From: an uncultured cyanobacterium
Lineage (GTDB): Bacteria > Cyanobacteriota > Vampirovibrionia > Gastranaerophilales > Gastranaerophilaceae
Direction of reading: 5' to 3'
Length of the DNA stretch: 18,806 nucleotides
Assembly: GCA_947073895.1 (NCBI GenBank)
Contig: CAMTNN010000010.1
Span: 1 to 18,806 of the forward strand
Shown: piece after piece, positions 6,582 through 15,190 of the stretch
Numbering within the stretch: the first letter of the stretch is position 1
How the letters are laid out: each line of letters starts with the position of its first letter
Notes under the pieces: model-generated
Database searches by the model: none
The model's input: only the letters and a program-made list of their open reading frames with translations
Told to the model about the DNA's origin: nothing
Translations under genes and position numbers: made by a program

Positions 6582-7405
6582 GCTTCTGACAAAACTCCGA
6601 ACTGTTCTATTGAAAGCTTTTCTCCTCTGATATTTTCATCCAACCCCATTTGTTGAATAGCATTAACAATTTTTTCTCTGTCAAAAGATGCACCTAAAAG
6701 ACAGTTTTTAAGAGTTTTTCTGCGTTGAGAAAACGCAGCTTTAATTGTTTTTCTAAAATGAGAATAATCTTCCAATTTCAAAAGCGGCTCTTTTCTGACT
6801 TTTAATGACACTAAAGCAGAATTAACCTTTGGTGCAGGATAGAACGAACGTCTCCCAACAAGTCTTATTATTGAACAATCCGCCCAGAACTGTGAAAGAA
6901 TTGTTAATAATCCGTATTGTTTTGAAGGACTGTTTTCTGTTGCAACAATTCTTCTTGCAACTTCTTCCTGTACCATTAAAATAATATCTTTGATTTTGTT
7001 TCGATTTTTGTTATTCAAATCATCGATTTCACCCAAAAGATGAGCAATAATAGGAGAAGTTATGTAATAAGGAATATTTGCAACAACCTTAATTTCTTCA
7101 TCACATAGTTCGGACAAATCCGTTTTCAAAATATCATTATGAATAATTTGAAGATTATCGCATTCAAGTTTTTCTAATTCTTTTATTGCCTCTTCATCAA
7201 GTTCAACTGCTATAACTTTTTTGGCATGCTTAACCAGCTGTTCGGTCACAAATCCGACACCCGGCCCGATTTCCAGCACGACATCATCTTTTGTAATTTT
7301 GGCAAAATCAATAATATCCGAGATTACATCCGGATTAATCAAAAAATTTTGACCTAATCTTTTTTTTGTTCTAAAGAACTTTGCTTTTTGTAAATAATCC
7401 ACCAT
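6566..7405 (-). CDS. ksgA: 16S rRNA (adenine(1518)-N6/adenine(1519)-N6)-dimethyltransferase
   Basis: RsmA/KsgA dimethylates two adjacent adenines in the 3'-terminal hairpin of 16S rRNA during small-subunit maturation; its loss gives kasugamycin resistance. All landmarks are present in 279 residues: KRLGQNFL (15-22), SAM motif EIGPGVGFVT (45-54), VELD (67-70), HNDIL (89-93), catalytic motif IV NIPYYIT (110-116), FYPAPKVNSALV (188-199) and FSQRRKTLKN (225-234). No Shine-Dalgarno precedes the ATG; a TATTAT/TATAAA stretch sits 4-7 bases upstream, so the transcript may be nearly leaderless. It is divergent from the glutamate-cysteine ligase gene across a 91-base gap and heads the minus-strand cluster. 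Confidence 0.96.
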   Translation of the reverse strand: MVDYLQKAKFFRTKKRLGQNFLINPDVISDIIDFAKITKDDVVLEIGPGVGFVTEQLVKHAKKVIAVELDEEAIKELEKLECDNLQIIHNDILKTDLSELCDEEIKVVANIPYYITSPIIAHLLGEIDDLNNKNRNKIKDIILMVQEEVARRIVATENSPSKQYGLLTILSQFWADCSIIRLVGRRSFYPAPKVNSALVSLKVRKEPLLKLEDYSHFRKTIKAAFSQRRKTLKNCLLGASFDREKIVNAIQQMGLDENIRGEKLSIEQFGVLSEALREK

Positions 7406-7471
7406 ACTATTTATAATAATACAAACAGCTAAATGTTAAAAGATTCCTTCTGTAGTAAAACATGTTTAGAC

Positions 7472-7477
7472 TATAAT
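7472..7477 (+). promoter_or_regulatory. -10 box of the glutamate-cysteine ligase gene
   Basis: A perfect TATAAT 19 bases before the GTG start, followed by a strong GGAAGGAGAT ribosome site. The -35 region is poor (TTCTGT at 7448-7453, 18-base spacer), which may mean activator dependence. This promoter lies back to back with that of ksgA. Confidence 0.45.
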
Positions 7478-7496
7478 AAGGGAAGGAGATATTATC

Positions 7497-8756
7497 GTGA
7501 CAGTTAAAACAGAAGAACATCTCGAATACAGACAACTGCTTGATGAATTTTTACTCGGATGTAAAACTGAACAAAAAATCGGAATGGAATACGAAAGAAT
7601 TCCAGTTCAAAGATGTGACAACAGTGTTGTACCTTACTCAGGCATCTACGGCATGTGCGAAATCTTAAGAGAAATAGCGGAAGAAGATAACTGGGATTAT
7701 ATTTTAGACGATAACAACATCATCGGGCTAAAAAAACTTCACAACACAATTACACTTGAACCGGGATGTCAATTTGAACTAAGTATTGAACCACAAGACA
7801 CTGTCCGAAATCTAAAAAAACAAATCGAAGAAATTGATAATGCTATTAAGCCGATTCTGGATGAATTCGAAATAAAACTTCTTAACGTCGGAGTATCACC
7901 AAAAACCACTTATAAAAATATTAAACTCATTCCAAAACACAGATATCACATAATGGCAAATTACCTTTGGGGAATCCTTTCAGACGTTATGATGAGAGAA
8001 ACTGCAGGAATACAAGTCGGAATTGACTATAAATCAGAAGAAGACGCAATGAAAAAATTCCGTCTTGCAAACTTAATGATACCTTTTACAACAGCAATGT
8101 ACGCTAATTCAAACATCAGAGGCGGAGTTGATACAGGTTACAAATCATTCAGAGCACTTGCATGGTTGAACACAGATAACGAAAGATGCGGTTTTGCCTT
8201 AGATTTTAATAAAAATATGTGTTTCAAAGATTATGTTAATCTCCTTCTTGAAACTCCAATGATATTTATTAAACGGGAAAACACCTGCCTGAGCGTTAAC
8301 GGACAAGTTACATTTAAACAATTTATGGAAAAAGGATTTGAAGGCTATAATGCAACCATAGAAGATTGGCAGCTTCATTCAAACCTATACTTCCCTGAAA
8401 TACGATTAAGAAATTTTATAGAAATCAGAAACCACGACTGCGTAGGAAACGGTTTAGAATACTCTATCCCTGCTTTGTATAGAGGTATAATGTATTCAAA
8501 ATCAGCCATTGAAGAAGTTGAAGAAATGCTCGGCAAATACACCGCAAACGAGATAAAAGAACTTCGATATAATGTTGCACGCTCAGCAATACATACAAAA
8601 TTAAGAAAAAATTCTATCTTAAGTATATGTAAAGAACTTGCAGAAATTTCGTATTACACCCTAAAGACAGAAGGCAGAGACGAAGAAGAATTCTTGCTTC
8701 CACTTATGGAAATGCTTAAAAAGGGCAAATGTCCTTGCGAGCTAAATCAACTGTAA
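7497..8756 (+). CDS. gshA: Glutamate-cysteine ligase, plant/EgtA-like GCS2-type
   Basis: Joins glutamate and cysteine through the gamma-carboxyl with ATP, the first step to glutathione or, in EgtA relatives, to gamma-glutamylcysteine for other thiols. The 419-residue protein follows the plant-type family along its length: IGMEYER (28-34; family IG.EhEkf), IIGLK (75-79), the core LEPGCQFELS (87-96; family LEPGgQFELS), an RYHIM..YL segment, and later GGVDTGYKSFRALAW and LLETPMIFIKR, which parallel family segments. A cysteine occupies the usual Gly in LEPGgQ. Start: GTG with an AAGGAGAT site. No glutathione synthetase is in the window. The stop overlaps the flagellin stop by 15 bases, tail to tail. 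Confidence 0.85.
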   Translation: MTVKTEEHLEYRQLLDEFLLGCKTEQKIGMEYERIPVQRCDNSVVPYSGIYGMCEILREIAEEDNWDYILDDNNIIGLKKLHNTITLEPGCQFELSIEPQDTVRNLKKQIEEIDNAIKPILDEFEIKLLNVGVSPKTTYKNIKLIPKHRYHIMANYLWGILSDVMMRETAGIQVGIDYKSEEDAMKKFRLANLMIPFTTAMYANSNIRGGVDTGYKSFRALAWLNTDNERCGFALDFNKNMCFKDYVNLLLETPMIFIKRENTCLSVNGQVTFKQFMEKGFEGYNATIEDWQLHSNLYFPEIRLRNFIEIRNHDCVGNGLEYSIPALYRGIMYSKSAIEEVEEMLGKYTANEIKELRYNVARSAIHTKLRKNSILSICKELAEISYYTLKTEGRDEEEFLLPLMEMLKKGKCPCELNQL

Positions 8757-11051
8757 TGCAAGAGCAGGACTCTGGTTTGCAGTCGCAAGCAAGGTCGCAC
8801 TTGCTTGCTGCAAAATCTGCTGACGTATGTATTCGGATGAAACATCCGCTATATCTGCGTCTCTTAATGTAGAACGGCTTGAAAGTAAGTTATCACGCTG
8901 AGTTGAAATTTCATCAAGAACACTTTCAAGCCTGTTGCTTATTGCGCCAAAATTAGTTTGAAGTCCGCTATTATAAGAAATCATATTATCTAATATTCCA
9001 AGATAATCATTTTCTTTCAAACCAATTTTTCGAAGGCTGTCAAGTCTTGAAGAACCCAAGCTTGTAGAAAACTCTATTCTCGAAGATTCAGAACCAGAAA
9101 TTCCAACCTGCAAACCGATAGATTGTTCAGAGTAATATGTTATTAAATCAAACTCAAAAGCTTCCAAATCAAGTTTCACATCGGGTATTGTTCCATTTGA
9201 AATTAAGCTGTTTAATTCTGACAACGAAACTCCGGTTCCACCAGCGTCACTTAATCCGGTATCTGAATTGTAATAACTGTTATCAATTCTAACAGAGTTT
9301 TGCGGATCACCTACCAGCCCGCCATCCCACGTATTATCACCAGATGCGCCAATACTCATATTTGCATAGCTATCTCGAATAGTCGAACCACTGCCGAAAC
9401 TTACAAATCCTCCGACAAGACCACCCCGTCGATTTAGAGCACTTTCTATATGGCCGATTGCATGAGAATTACTAATAGTTATCATTCCATTGACAGCACC
9501 GACAAGACCTCCGCTATACCTATCAGATACTGTGATATTTCCTTCATAATAAGAAGATGACAGACCTAAACTTTCTCCAACATAATCCACAAGACCGCTT
9601 CCGGTCTTACCATTCATATCACCTGTTGCATAACAACTAACTATTACAGCTCTTGTTGCTTCTCCAACAAGTCCTGCTGCACGTCCGTCACTACTTGTAA
9701 TATTACCTGTACTAAAACAATTTTGAAGAACTAAGGATGACTTACTGTTCCCTACAAGACCAGCCGCATTCTTATAACTGCTGACATTACCTGTATAATA
9801 ACAATTTATGAGTCCCAAAGTGCCAGAAGCATCTTTATGTTGTCCTATAAGTCCGCCAACACTGTTTGTAGAACCGTCTCCACCTGTTACATCTCCGGTT
9901 GCAAAACAATTAGTGATTTTACCAGTCATATTGTTTGTACCAATTAAACCACCAACAGTACTCTTCGCACCGGAGACATTACCCGTTGCAAAACAGTTGG
10001 TTATATTACCGTCGGAAGCAAAATTATTTCCAACCAAACCACCACCATGATGATTATCCGCAACAATTTCCAAGGTAGAATAACAATCTGTCATAGTTAA
10101 AGTACCGGCTGTACAACCTGTGATTCCGCCTACATTACTTTCATCAGCATAAACAGAACCCTTATCGACATAACAATTATTCACTGTCGAATTTTCCATA
10201 CGCCCTACAAGACCTGCTGAAAACGCTTTAGCATTAACATAAATATTTTCTACACCGAGATTCTTAAACTCGGCATTCAAAGCCGCACCAAAAACAGCGC
10301 TGTACCAATCAGTACGGCCATCTATTTTTAAATTGGAAATCTTATACCCATTTCCATCAAATTTTGCTTTAAAAGGATTGGTAGTGTTATCACCAATTGG
10401 AATCCAGCCTTCACCGTCAGAATAAGCACTTAAATCAATGTTACACGCAAGCACGAATTCACAGTTTGCACCTATCTTTTTATTATTCGTCATTTCCGCA
10501 AGTTTTGCCAGTTCTTTTGCACTGGAAATACTGTAAGTTCCGCTTGTTAAAGTCTGAGACGAATCAACTTCTGCAAGTTTAGTCATTTGACTTGTATCCC
10601 GACGCTGAACCTCATTAATAAATTTTCCGGCAACATCTCCAAATAATGATAAATTATTATAATTTGCAGACGCATAAACTCTGTTAATTTCATCAACAAT
10701 TGCGTTTGCTTCTGCATTAATAGCTTTCAATGAACTTCCGCCGTATGTTCCATTAGAAGCCTGTTCCGCTAAAGCCCGAAGTCGTGCAAGTTTGTCATCA
10801 ACTAAATCCAGAGAGTCCGTAGCTATTGAAATCAGATCCATACCAGCAGCTACATTATCTTCAGCTACCTCATAAGCTCCAATCTTTGTAGACATATTTG
10901 TAGTGATAGAATAATTGGCAGCATTATCTTTAGCGCTATTGATTTTGAATCCGGTGGTCATTCTTTCAATAGCAGTATTAAGCTTAAGAGTAGAATTCTT
11001 AAGGGATTTTTGGGCAATCAAAGATGGGAGGTTAGTATTTATGCTAAGCAA
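8742..11051 (-). CDS. fliC: Giant flagellin with an inserted GLUG-repeat (adhesin-like) surface domain
   Basis: Filament subunit, 769 residues against roughly 270-500 for most flagellins. The N-terminal D0/D1 helices (1-150: INTNLPSLIAQ, LRALAEQASNGTY, INRVY, NNLSLF) and C-terminal D1/D0 helices (670-769: SGLQTNFGAISNRLESV, STLRDADIADVSSEYIRQQIL, ending ALALQLI) are canonical. Between them, residues 170-600 are not a normal D2/D3 domain: they hold about eleven GLUG-type repeats with cores such as AGLVG, GGLVG or GGLIG at 279, 308, 337, 367, 399, 430, 459, 484 (degenerate), 514, 543 and 577, spaced 25-34 residues. GLUG repeats occur in large surface adhesins and probably stack as a beta-helix. 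The domain has ten cysteines, rare in flagellins. Start is TTG, chosen for its perfect GGAGGTGA site and the MLSINTN beginning. The frame is continuous, so it is not an artefactual fusion. Confidence 0.93.
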   Translation of the reverse strand: MLSINTNLPSLIAQKSLKNSTLKLNTAIERMTTGFKINSAKDNAANYSITTNMSTKIGAYEVAEDNVAAGMDLISIATDSLDLVDDKLARLRALAEQASNGTYGGSSLKAINAEANAIVDEINRVYASANYNNLSLFGDVAGKFINEVQRRDTSQMTKLAEVDSSQTLTSGTYSISSAKELAKLAEMTNNKKIGANCEFVLACNIDLSAYSDGEGWIPIGDNTTNPFKAKFDGNGYKISNLKIDGRTDWYSAVFGAALNAEFKNLGVENIYVNAKAFSAGLVGRMENSTVNNCYVDKGSVYADESNVGGITGCTAGTLTMTDCYSTLEIVADNHHGGGLVGNNFASDGNITNCFATGNVSGAKSTVGGLIGTNNMTGKITNCFATGDVTGGDGSTNSVGGLIGQHKDASGTLGLINCYYTGNVSSYKNAAGLVGNSKSSLVLQNCFSTGNITSSDGRAAGLVGEATRAVIVSCYATGDMNGKTGSGLVDYVGESLGLSSSYYEGNITVSDRYSGGLVGAVNGMITISNSHAIGHIESALNRRGGLVGGFVSFGSGSTIRDSYANMSIGASGDNTWDGGLVGDPQNSVRIDNSYYNSDTGLSDAGGTGVSLSELNSLISNGTIPDVKLDLEAFEFDLITYYSEQSIGLQVGISGSESSRIEFSTSLGSSRLDSLRKIGLKENDYLGILDNMISYNSGLQTNFGAISNRLESVLDEISTQRDNLLSSRSTLRDADIADVSSEYIRQQILQQASATLLATANQSPALALQLI
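9252..10544 (-). repeat. GLUG-repeat region within the flagellin gene
   Basis: Encodes residues about 170-600 of the flagellin. Each unit reads roughly as a hydrophobic-Cys-Tyr/Phe-x-T-G strand, a polar turn, then S/A-x-G-G-L-V/I-G. Seven consecutive units have Cys at the same place (C293, C323, C353, C382, C417, C445, C473). In later units the place is Ser. Units have diverged, so the DNA is not a tandem array of identical copies. Confidence 0.85.
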
Positions 11052-11066
11052 AATTCACCTCCGTGA

Positions 11067-11135
11067 TTTTTAAACTATGGGCAGTGCGGTCTAGCCCCCC
11101 CCCCCCGAGGCAAAAGCAGCACTACAAGCGGGTTG
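11067..11135 (-). promoter_or_regulatory. Leader element B of the flagellin gene, homologous at both ends to element A
   Basis: The 5' block (11121-11135) and 3' block (11067-11087) match element A at 14 of 15 and 18 of 21 bases, in the same orientation relative to the downstream gene. AGTGC (11119-11123) can pair with GCACT (11083-11087) on the minus strand. Element A also has a stem at this 3' position, with a G-C in place of A-T at one pair. The interior is unrelated to A and carries a 12-base G run. The flagellin ribosome site follows a few bases downstream. Confidence 0.5.
11095..11106 (-). repeat. Homopolymer run of 12 G in the flagellin leader
   Basis: Twelve C on the plus strand, thus G(12) in the sense of the flagellin transcript, about 44 bases before its start codon. 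In AT-rich DNA a run of this length is very unlikely by chance and is prone to slipped-strand changes. Such tracts drive phase variation of surface and motility genes in Campylobacter and Helicobacter. Confidence 0.9.
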
Positions 11136-11196
11136 TGGACATTTTTGCAACCAATTATATTATTAATCTCATGTCTCATGATTATCTAATTCCATA

Positions 11197-11225
11197 TTTA
11201 AATGCATTAGTTTCACTTTTGACAA
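11197..11225 (-). promoter_or_regulatory. Possible flagellin promoter
   Basis: TTGTCA (11220-11225), a 17-base spacer and TTTAAA (11197-11202) on the minus strand. It would give a leader of roughly 140 bases containing element B and the G run. I see no sigma-28 (TAAA...GCCGATAA) or sigma-54 (GG...GC) flagellar promoter in the gap. Confidence 0.3.
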
Positions 11226-11230
11226 ATTTT

Positions 11231-11247
11231 GTTACATAACGTTACAT
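11231..11247. repeat. Direct repeat with one-helical-turn spacing between flagellin and atpD
   Basis: GTTACAT occurs at 11231-11237 and 11241-11247, exactly 10 bases apart, so both copies face the same side of the helix. It lies just upstream of the candidate flagellin promoter and of the atpD promoter, a position that suits a regulator site. Confidence 0.3.
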
Positions 11248-11263
11248 TGCATCTAGCTTTTGA

Positions 11264-13125
<1,862 letters not shown>

Positions 13126-14010
13126 TCATCTTAATAGATTTATCACTGTGTTAATTTTATTTTCTTCCATTGAATGACCGCCTGTTTTTAAGAACGTAAC
13201 ACTACGAAGATTCTGACAGTATTCCGATAAATATTTAGCAGACTTATAACTTACGACTCTATCGTTCATTGAATGAATAATATCAACAGGAATATTTGAA
13301 GTTTGCAATTGATCTTTTGTACTAAATAAACTTTCAAGATACTTTCTTAACAATCTGATATTTTTTAAAATCTTAAGCGCAATCGGTGAAACATGTTTCA
13401 TTGCACTGGAGCGCATCATTTCATTGCCAAGATTATCTACAGAAGAAACCAGAATCAATCTGTTCAAATTAGGATTAGCCTTTACCAACTGTGAAGCTAC
13501 AAATCCACCGAAGCTATGACCGACAACTGTAATATCATTTTCTGGAATTTGTTTTTCATTTACCAAATAATCTAAAGCAGCTTGTGTATCTTCAAGAAAA
13601 GTTTCATTACTTATTACTTTTAGTGGATTTTTACCAAATCCGCGATATTCAGGAACAAAAACAGAATATTCTGTATTCTCAAGAATTGCGTTATACAAAC
13701 CTTGTTCTGCAGCTATATTTTGTCCAAGGCCATGTAAAAACAAAACATATTTACCTTTCCCGCCGTTTTTAGTCATATCAAACGCATATGTGTCCACTTT
13801 ATTTGTTCTTATTGGTACTTCGCTAAGATAAGGCTTCAACTTATCAGAAACAGTTCTCTGTCTTTTTGAAACAGCAATACTATGTTCAAATAATTTATCA
13901 ACCTGTTGCTTTATAGGATTTATATAAAAAGGGGTTCTATTCGGCCTATATTTATAAGCCTGCATAGAAGGGTTATTGTTATTATATGTATTAATACTTG
14001 ATAGTCGCAT
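13126..14010 (-). CDS. Alpha/beta-hydrolase, serine hydrolase family
   Basis: A 294-residue protein with a full catalytic set: oxyanion-loop HGLGQN (93-98), nucleophile elbow GHSFGG with Ser166, acid Asp250 in SMNDRVV, and His279 in TGGHS. The order and the PEYRGFGKNP segment (120-129) recall the ABHD13/BEM46-like lysophospholipase or thioesterase-type branch, but the substrate is unknown. The first 80 or so residues are polar, Asn-rich and without a signal peptide, so the location is probably cytosolic. There is no Shine-Dalgarno; TTGATT-17-TATAAT lies 9 bases before the ATG, making a leaderless transcript likely. It is divergent from the aminotransferase gene and convergent with atpC. Confidence 0.85.
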   Translation of the reverse strand: MRLSSINTYNNNNPSMQAYKYRPNRTPFYINPIKQQVDKLFEHSIAVSKRQRTVSDKLKPYLSEVPIRTNKVDTYAFDMTKNGGKGKYVLFLHGLGQNIAAEQGLYNAILENTEYSVFVPEYRGFGKNPLKVISNETFLEDTQAALDYLVNEKQIPENDITVVGHSFGGFVASQLVKANPNLNRLILVSSVDNLGNEMMRSSAMKHVSPIALKILKNIRLLRKYLESLFSTKDQLQTSNIPVDIIHSMNDRVVSYKSAKYLSEYCQNLRSVTFLKTGGHSMEENKINTVINLLR

Positions 14011-14019
14011 AGGAAACTC

Positions 14020-14048
14020 ATTATAAATTAAACATATAGATAAATCAA
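14020..14048 (-). promoter_or_regulatory. Sigma-70 promoter giving a leaderless hydrolase transcript
   Basis: TTGATT (14043-14048), a 17-base spacer and a perfect TATAAT (14020-14025), with only nine bases to the ATG. The transcript should begin within about three bases of the start codon. Confidence 0.6.
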
Positions 14049-14073
14049 ACTGTTTTCGTGTTAGGATTTAAAT

Positions 14074-15189
14074 ATGAGAATTGATACTTTTAAAATCGAA
14101 GAGTGGATGAACAGGTATTGTCCTTCAGCAGTTTATGACTTAACTACAACTTGCATTGAGCCTTTTAGCACACGAGAACTGCTTTCTATTTGCGATACCG
14201 CAAACCCGTTTGAAGTGCTTGATACAAAGCTTACTTACGGGGATATTCAAGGCTCACCCAGATTAAAAAATGCTATTCAATCTCTTTATACAAATCAAGA
14301 AGTCCAAAATATAACAGTAACACATGGAGCTATCGGAGCAAATCAATTAGTCTTCGAATCATTGCTTGAAAAAGGAGATGATGTTCTATCCATTGTTCCA
14401 ACATACCAACAGCATTATTCTATTCCAAAAGCGATTGGTGCTCAGGTAAAACTTCAATTTTTGCAGGAAGAAAACAAATGGCTTCCGAATTTAAAAGAAC
14501 TGGAAAGCAATTTAACACGCAGAACAAAACTTATTTGCCTGAATAACCCTAACAACCCTACCGGAGCGGTTATTCCGGATGAAATGCTTGAAAGGATTGT
14601 AGAAATAGCTAAATCCAATAACAGTTGGATTCTATCTGACGAAGTTTACCGTGGGCTTAATATGGTCGGAAATCCTTATTCAAAATCTATCGCTGATATG
14701 TATGAAAAAGGAATTTCCGTCGGCAGCATGTCTAAAACTTATTCGCTTCCGGGGCTTAGAGTGGGCTGGATATGTGCCCGGGAAGATTTAATTGCGGAAA
14801 TTAACAAGCATAGAGAATACAATACAATCAGCGTGAGTATTTTGGATGATTATTTTTCGGCTCTCGCACTCGAAAACAGACAGTATATTCAAGCAAGAAA
14901 TTTTCAAATAATGAAACAAGGTTTAAGCATTCTAAACGATTGGTTAAACGAAGAAATCTATGTAAAAGCAAACCTTCCGAGTGGCGGAACCACTGCATTA
15001 ATAAGATATAAAAAAGAGTTTCCTTCAAAAGTTCTTTGCCGGGAATTACAATCAAAAACAGGAGTCGCACTGCTACCGGGTGAAACAATGGAAATGGAAG
15101 GCACCGTAAGAATCGGCTTTTGCACAAATCCTGAAACTCTTAAAAAAGGGTTAAAAGAATTCTCAAAATTCTTAAGAACTATAGAATAA
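14074..15189 (+). CDS. PLP-dependent aminotransferase, class I/II (capreomycidine-synthase-like subgroup)
   Basis: A fold-type I PLP enzyme of 371 residues. Motifs: YGDIQGSPRLKNAI (55-68), NNPNNPTGA (157-165), SDEVYRGL (188-195) with the cofactor Asp189, SMSKTYSLPGLRVGW (218-232) with the Schiff-base Lys221, and C-terminal carboxylate-binding Arg346 in RIGF. The N-terminus KIEEWMNRYCP and overall layout resemble VioD/capreomycidine synthase-like proteins more than aspartate or histidinol-phosphate aminotransferases. That likeness is from memory, and no antibiotic-biosynthesis neighbours are present, so the substrate is open; a cytosolic amino-acid aminotransferase or C-S lyase is equally possible. 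An AGGA site precedes the ATG. The stop lies one base from that of fliN. Confidence 0.85.
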   Translation: MRIDTFKIEEWMNRYCPSAVYDLTTTCIEPFSTRELLSICDTANPFEVLDTKLTYGDIQGSPRLKNAIQSLYTNQEVQNITVTHGAIGANQLVFESLLEKGDDVLSIVPTYQQHYSIPKAIGAQVKLQFLQEENKWLPNLKELESNLTRRTKLICLNNPNNPTGAVIPDEMLERIVEIAKSNNSWILSDEVYRGLNMVGNPYSKSIADMYEKGISVGSMSKTYSLPGLRVGWICAREDLIAEINKHREYNTISVSILDDYFSALALENRQYIQARNFQIMKQGLSILNDWLNEEIYVKANLPSGGTTALIRYKKEFPSKVLCRELQSKTGVALLPGETMEMEGTVRIGFCTNPETLKKGLKEFSKFLRTIE

Positions 15190-15190
15190 A

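Noticed and set aside
8742..11051. Flagellin as an assembly-made fusion of flagellin and an adhesin
   Set aside because: One uninterrupted frame has intact N- and C-terminal flagellin domains flanking the repeats, the normal place for the variable domain.
11067..11190. Cyclic-di-GMP riboswitch in front of the flagellin gene
   Set aside because: The conserved GEMM-I and GEMM-II motif bases are absent; the region instead matches element A.
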